Assembly: GCA_041498295.1 (NCBI GenBank) | Contig: JBGQIB010000102.1 | Location: 1 to 16,020, forward strand | Length of the DNA: 16,020 nt | Reading direction: 5' to 3' | Origin: VGRW01 sp041498295 | GTDB lineage: Bacteria > Myxococcota_A > UBA9160 > SZUA-336 | Shown: piece after piece, positions 13,214 to 16,020 of the stretch | Layout of the letters: each line of letters starts with the position of its first letter | Numbering within the stretch: position 1 is the stretch's first letter | Position numbers and translations under genes: made by a program | Notes under the pieces: model-generated | Told to the model about the DNA's origin: nothing | Seen by the model: the letters and a program-made list of their open reading frames with translations, nothing else | Database searches by the model: none

Positions 13214-15318
13214 GTCGCCGCGGCCGGAAGCGCGCCGAGGATCGAAGCGCCGCGCGCGCGCGGCATGGCGAGCATCAACTGCGCGGATGCGATGCGCCGT
13301 TCGATGAAGCCAGCCTCGCAGTAGCAGAGATAAAACTCCCACATGCGCTGGAACTCGGTCGAGTAGCCCAGGCGCGTGATCGCCGCGCGGTTGGCATCGA
13401 AGCGCGCGCGCCACGTGCGCAAGGTGCGCGCGTAGTGCGGGGTCAGATCCTCGAGGTGCACCATGCGCAGATCGCAGGCGCGCGCGAGCGAGCGCCCGAT
13501 CGACGCGACCGACGGCAGACAGCCGCCCGGGAAGATGTACGCCTTGATGAAGTCGACCGTGCGGCACGCCGACTCGTAGAGCCCGTCCGCGATCAAGATC
13601 GCCTGTAGCGCCATCAGCCCGTGTGACTCGAGCCTCGCCGCGCACGTGCGGAAGAACGCGTCGAAGTACTGGTGACCGACCGCCTCGATCATCTCGATCG
13701 ACACCAGCTTGTCGAAGCGCCCGCGCAGCTCGCGGTAGTCCTCGAGCAGGACGGTGACCCGATCGCGCAGACCGGCCGCGGCGACGCGCTCGAGCGCGAG
13801 CTCGCGCTGTGCGGGCGAGAGCGTGGTCGTGGTGACTCGACAGCCGCGCGTACGCGCCGCGTGCAGCGCGAACCCGCCCCAACCGCTGCCGATCTCGAGC
13901 AGGCGATCGTCGGGTCCGAGCGCGAGCTTGCGGCAGATGCGCTCGTACTTCGCGACCGACGCCTCCTCCAGGGTCGACGACTCGCGTTCGAAGATCCCGG
14001 CCGAGTACGTCAGCGTCGGATCGAGAAACAGCGCGAAGAAGTCGTTGCCCAAGTCGTAGTGCGCGCGGATGTTCCGCCGGCTGCCAATGCGCGTGTTGCG
14101 CCGCAGTCGGTGCGCCACGCGCCGGAACGTCTCGCCGATCCGCCCGAGACTCGCATCGAAGCCGCCGAGCACCGACTCGTTCTGGATCAGGAGCCGGAGC
14201 AGACCCGTCAGGTCGCTCGTGCGCCAGTCACCGCGGATGTACGAGTCACTGCCGCCCATGCTGCCGCCCAAGGCGACGGCGGGCCAGAACGCCGGGTCGC
14301 GCACGTCCACGCGAATCGGCGCGGGGAAGTCGTCGCAGGTCTTGCCGAACTCGTGCGCTCCGCGCTCGTCCTCGACGCGCAGCGCTCCGCGCTCGAGCCC
14401 GCGAAAAGCGGACAGCAGCGCGCTTCGCGCCAGCCGTTGGATCGGGCGCGAGTGAGTGCCGCGCAGATGCCGCGGCGCGATGCTCGAACCGGTGTTTGTG
14501 GCTTCAGACATGGTGGCGGGGGACTCCACTCCGTCCGAGCCATGAGTATATGCCGATCGGATCGAACCGGGTTCTGACCGGCCCGCCGGGCCAGCGCAGG
14601 CCCGTGGCGCGCGCGACGGACCCGGAATGAACGCGTTCGTGCTCGCCATGTAGGCGGCGTAGCCGAGTTTGCGCTTGGCGAGGCTGCGCTCGAGCAGGCT
14701 CACTCCAGACACTCGGCGCAAAAGGATCGTCATGACGACCGGACTCACGACGCCGTAGAGCCCGCCGGGCACCGCGAGCGCGAGCGCGAAGAAACCCCAC
14801 CAGACCAGGCAATCGCCGAAGTAGTTCGGATGGCGCGTGTAGCGCCACAGCCCGCTGTGGAGCACGCGGCCCGAGTTCGCGGGATCGGCGCGAAGGCGCG
14901 CGAGCTGCCAGTCGCCGAGGCTCTCGAAGCCCATGCCGAGGAGCCACAGCCCCGCGCCGAGCGCATCGAGAAGGCCGAGCTCCGCGGGCTCGCTCGCGAC
15001 CTGTGCAACCTGGAGGGGGAGCGAGATCGCGTACATCAATACGCCCTGCAGCGCGAACACGGTTGCAAGACTCACGAGCGGAAAGCGCGCGCCCCAGTGA
15101 CGGCGCATGGCTTGATAGCGAAAGTCCTCGGGCTTGCCGTGATTGCGCGAGAGGAGATACACGCCGAGACGCAGCCCCCACAGCGCCGCGAGGCTGGTGA
15201 CGAGCGCGCGCCGCGCGGGCGCGCCGTGCGCGAGCTGCGACGTCGCGAGCGCGATCGTGCTGAAGCCCGGACCCCAGACGACGTCGACGATGCTCGCGTT
15301 GCGCCGGACGAGACTCAC
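13210..15318 (-). CDS. DUF1295 membrane domain fused to cyclopropane-fatty-acid-synthase-like methyltransferase
   Basis: One open frame of 702 codons from GTG 15318. Residues 1-235 are a DUF1295 protein (steroid 5-alpha-reductase-like, several TM helices) with NASIVDVVWG near the start and the signature LWRYTRHPNYFGD (157-169). A linker of about 34 residues with no obvious fold leads to Met270, where a complete 433-aa Cfa-like enzyme begins. It has YDLGNDFF (421-428), SAM motif LLEIGSGWGG (473-482), SIEMIEAVGHQY (540-551), YIFPGGCLPS and WEFYLCYCEAGF. The enzyme would methylate unsaturated acyl chains of membrane lipids. DUF1295 and Cfa-like genes often neighbour each other; fusion is unusual. 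The GTG start lacks the first TM helix, which is encoded just upstream behind an in-frame TGA. Met270 could be a separate start. Confidence 0.8.
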   Translation of the reverse strand: MSLVRRNASIVDVVWGPGFSTIALATSQLAHGAPARRALVTSLAALWGLRLGVYLLSRNHGKPEDFRYQAMRRHWGARFPLVSLATVFALQGVLMYAISLPLQVAQVASEPAELGLLDALGAGLWLLGMGFESLGDWQLARLRADPANSGRVLHSGLWRYTRHPNYFGDCLVWWGFFALALAVPGGLYGVVSPVVMTILLRRVSGVSLLERSLAKRKLGYAAYMASTNAFIPGPSRAPRACAGPAGRSEPGSIRSAYTHGSDGVESPATMSEATNTGSSIAPRHLRGTHSRPIQRLARSALLSAFRGLERGALRVEDERGAHEFGKTCDDFPAPIRVDVRDPAFWPAVALGGSMGGSDSYIRGDWRTSDLTGLLRLLIQNESVLGGFDASLGRIGETFRRVAHRLRRNTRIGSRRNIRAHYDLGNDFFALFLDPTLTYSAGIFERESSTLEEASVAKYERICRKLALGPDDRLLEIGSGWGGFALHAARTRGCRVTTTTLSPAQRELALERVAAAGLRDRVTVLLEDYRELRGRFDKLVSIEMIEAVGHQYFDAFFRTCAARLESHGLMALQAILIADGLYESACRTVDFIKAYIFPGGCLPSVASIGRSLARACDLRMVHLEDLTPHYARTLRTWRARFDANRAAITRLGYSTEFQRMWEFYLCYCEAGFIERRIASAQLMLAMPRARGASILGALPAAAT
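14545..14550 (-). promoter_or_regulatory. Possible internal -10 for the Cfa-like domain
   Basis: TATACT on the minus strand lies within the linker between the DUF1295 and Cfa-like parts, 33 nt before ATG 14511. A purine-rich GGAGTGGAG follows about 12 nt before that ATG. Together they would allow separate expression of the Cfa-like enzyme. No clear -35 is seen. Confidence 0.3.
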
Positions 15319-15390
15319 GAGTCAGGTCGCGAGCATCAACCCCGCGACCAGGAGCGCGTTCGCCGCGAGGATCGAGCCGAGCTCGGTCAT
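15319..15390 (-). pseudogene. N-terminal segment of the DUF1295 gene, cut off by in-frame TGA (15324-15322)
   Basis: ATG 15390 overlaps the stop of the upstream acyltransferase as ATGA and opens 22 codons, beginning MTELGSIL and ending GLMLAT, then TGA. The same frame continues without shift into LVSLVRRNASIVDVVWG. The short peptide is a hydrophobic helix and supplies exactly the first transmembrane segment that DUF1295 proteins normally have, and the family usually has Trp (TGG) where the TGA stands. I read this as the true gene start interrupted by a TGG-to-TGA change. Possible meanings are a nonsense mutation, a sequencing error, readthrough, or re-initiation at GTG 15318 two codons later. 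Confidence 0.65.
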
Positions 15391-16020
15391 GGGCTCGCCG
15401 GCGCCGGCCGCGCGGCGTCGATCCACTTGTCGACGCGTGCCCATTCTTCGTCGAGCCAGCGCACCGCCGCGGCACGCTCGCGCGGGATGACACTCCGCGG
15501 TGTACGCCAGAGCTTCACCCGGATGCGGCGCTCGACGATCCCGCCGGACAACAGGTCGCTCAGGGTCGTCAGGCCCTCGAGCCCGGTGTGCGCGAACAGC
15601 AGCGCGTCGGCGGGCGCCGCCGCCTCGAGCAACGCGAGCGAGCCCGCGGTGCGGGGCGGCAGCACCTGGCGCAGCGCGCGCGCGCGAGTGAGTCGTTCCG
15701 CTTGCCCGGAGGCGGCGAGCCGCTCCAGCGCGCGCGCGCGTTTCTCGGCTGTCGCGCGCGTTCCTTCGGGATAGATCAGCGCGCCCTCGTCCGGGCCGAG
15801 GTCCCGCCCCAGCGCCGCGATCGCCGCGAGCTCGCGCTCGCTCTCGCCGCTGCCGCGGCGGATGAACGCGCAGCGCAGCCGCTGCCCGACGACGTCGAGA
15901 CACGGGTCGAAGAGCAGCTCGCGCTTCAGCACGTAGCGCAGCCGCAGCCCGTGTCGGCCCGCGAGCACGACCTCGGGCAGCAGCGTGTCGGCGAGGCTCG
16001 CGTGCCGCACCAGCCCGACC
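15387..16020 (-). CDS. PlsC-like acyltransferase (5' partial, runs off the window end)
   Basis: About 210 residues are visible, reading in from the right edge without an N-terminus. Near the edge is RHASLAD, which keeps the catalytic His and Asp of the HX4D motif, although the usual Asn before the His is Arg. About 75 residues later comes IYPEGTR, motif III of PlsC-type enzymes. The segment LRYVLKRELLFDP matches the strand after motif I. It probably transfers acyl groups to a glycerolipid or related acceptor at the membrane. The gene overlaps the start of the DUF1295 frame by ATGA, so acyltransferase, DUF1295 and Cfa-like enzyme appear to form a translationally coupled lipid unit. The GTG at 16010 is an internal codon, since the conserved motif begins right after it and the frame is open upstream. 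Confidence 0.8.
   Translation of the reverse strand, partial: VGLVRHASLADTLLPEVVLAGRHGLRLRYVLKRELLFDPCLDVVGQRLRCAFIRRGSGESERELAAIAALGRDLGPDEGALIYPEGTRATAEKRARALERLAASGQAERLTRARALRQVLPPRTAGSLALLEAAAPADALLFAHTGLEGLTTLSDLLSGGIVERRIRVKLWRTPRSVIPRERAAAVRWLDEEWARVDKWIDAARPAPASP

Noticed and set aside
15310..15330. Selenocysteine reading of the DUF1295 TGA
   Set aside because: A small inverted repeat (GACTC-AC-GAGTC) lies at the TGA but does not resemble a bacterial SECIS hairpin. The residue is in a transmembrane helix where the family has Trp, not Cys.

Overview
The window is a gene-dense stretch of high-GC bacterial chromosome (strong G/C preference at third codon positions, roughly 70% GC by eye). 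A lipobox lipoprotein, a signal-peptide protein, a CcmI-type domain and dTDP-sugar synthesis point to a Gram-negative cell. Coenzyme F420 genes in that setting would fit a high-GC deltaproteobacterial, myxobacterial or similar lineage, but no sequence here fixes the taxon. No rRNA, tRNA, CRISPR array, insertion sequence or prophage gene was seen. Twelve genes end in TGA, five in TAG and none in TAA.

Layout. Positions 1-2630 (+): the end of a DNA methyltransferase, then cofG and cofH, which overlap by 29 nt and make the F420 chromophore FO. Positions 2708-3736 (+): dTDP-glucose 4,6-dehydratase (rmlB/rfbB), converging on and overlapping dnaA (3675-5009, -). Between dnaA and the upstream LON-domain gene (5356-6036, -) lies a 346-bp non-coding region with a leader hairpin, a three-copy short motif, three phased DnaA-box-like sites and a palindrome. 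Positions 6082-7990: a YgjP/DUF45-type metallopeptidase (+), a 67-aa acidic protein (-), a DUF4149 membrane protein (-), and a lipoprotein carrying a free-standing CcmI/CycH C-terminal-like domain (+). Positions 8020-10292 (-): an uncharacterised exported protein and a PlsC-type acyltransferase. Positions 10417-13213 (+): a SAM methyltransferase followed by leuC-leuD of leucine biosynthesis. Positions 13210-16020 (-): a lipid-modification unit, made of a partial acyltransferase, a DUF1295 membrane domain and a cyclopropane-synthase-like methyltransferase.

The most unusual locus is that last unit. DUF1295 and the Cfa-like enzyme form one uninterrupted 702-codon frame. The natural DUF1295 start lies 24 codons further upstream, in an ATGA overlap with the acyltransferase, and an in-frame TGA at codon 23 sits where the family normally has tryptophan. 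The locus therefore has a stop where none is expected and lacks one where two genes usually separate.

The window is also very compact. Start codons of a divergent pair share CATG, stop codons of a convergent pair share CTAG, leuC/leuD share GTGA, the acyltransferase/DUF1295 pair shares ATGA, and one short hairpin holds the stop codons of two convergent genes.
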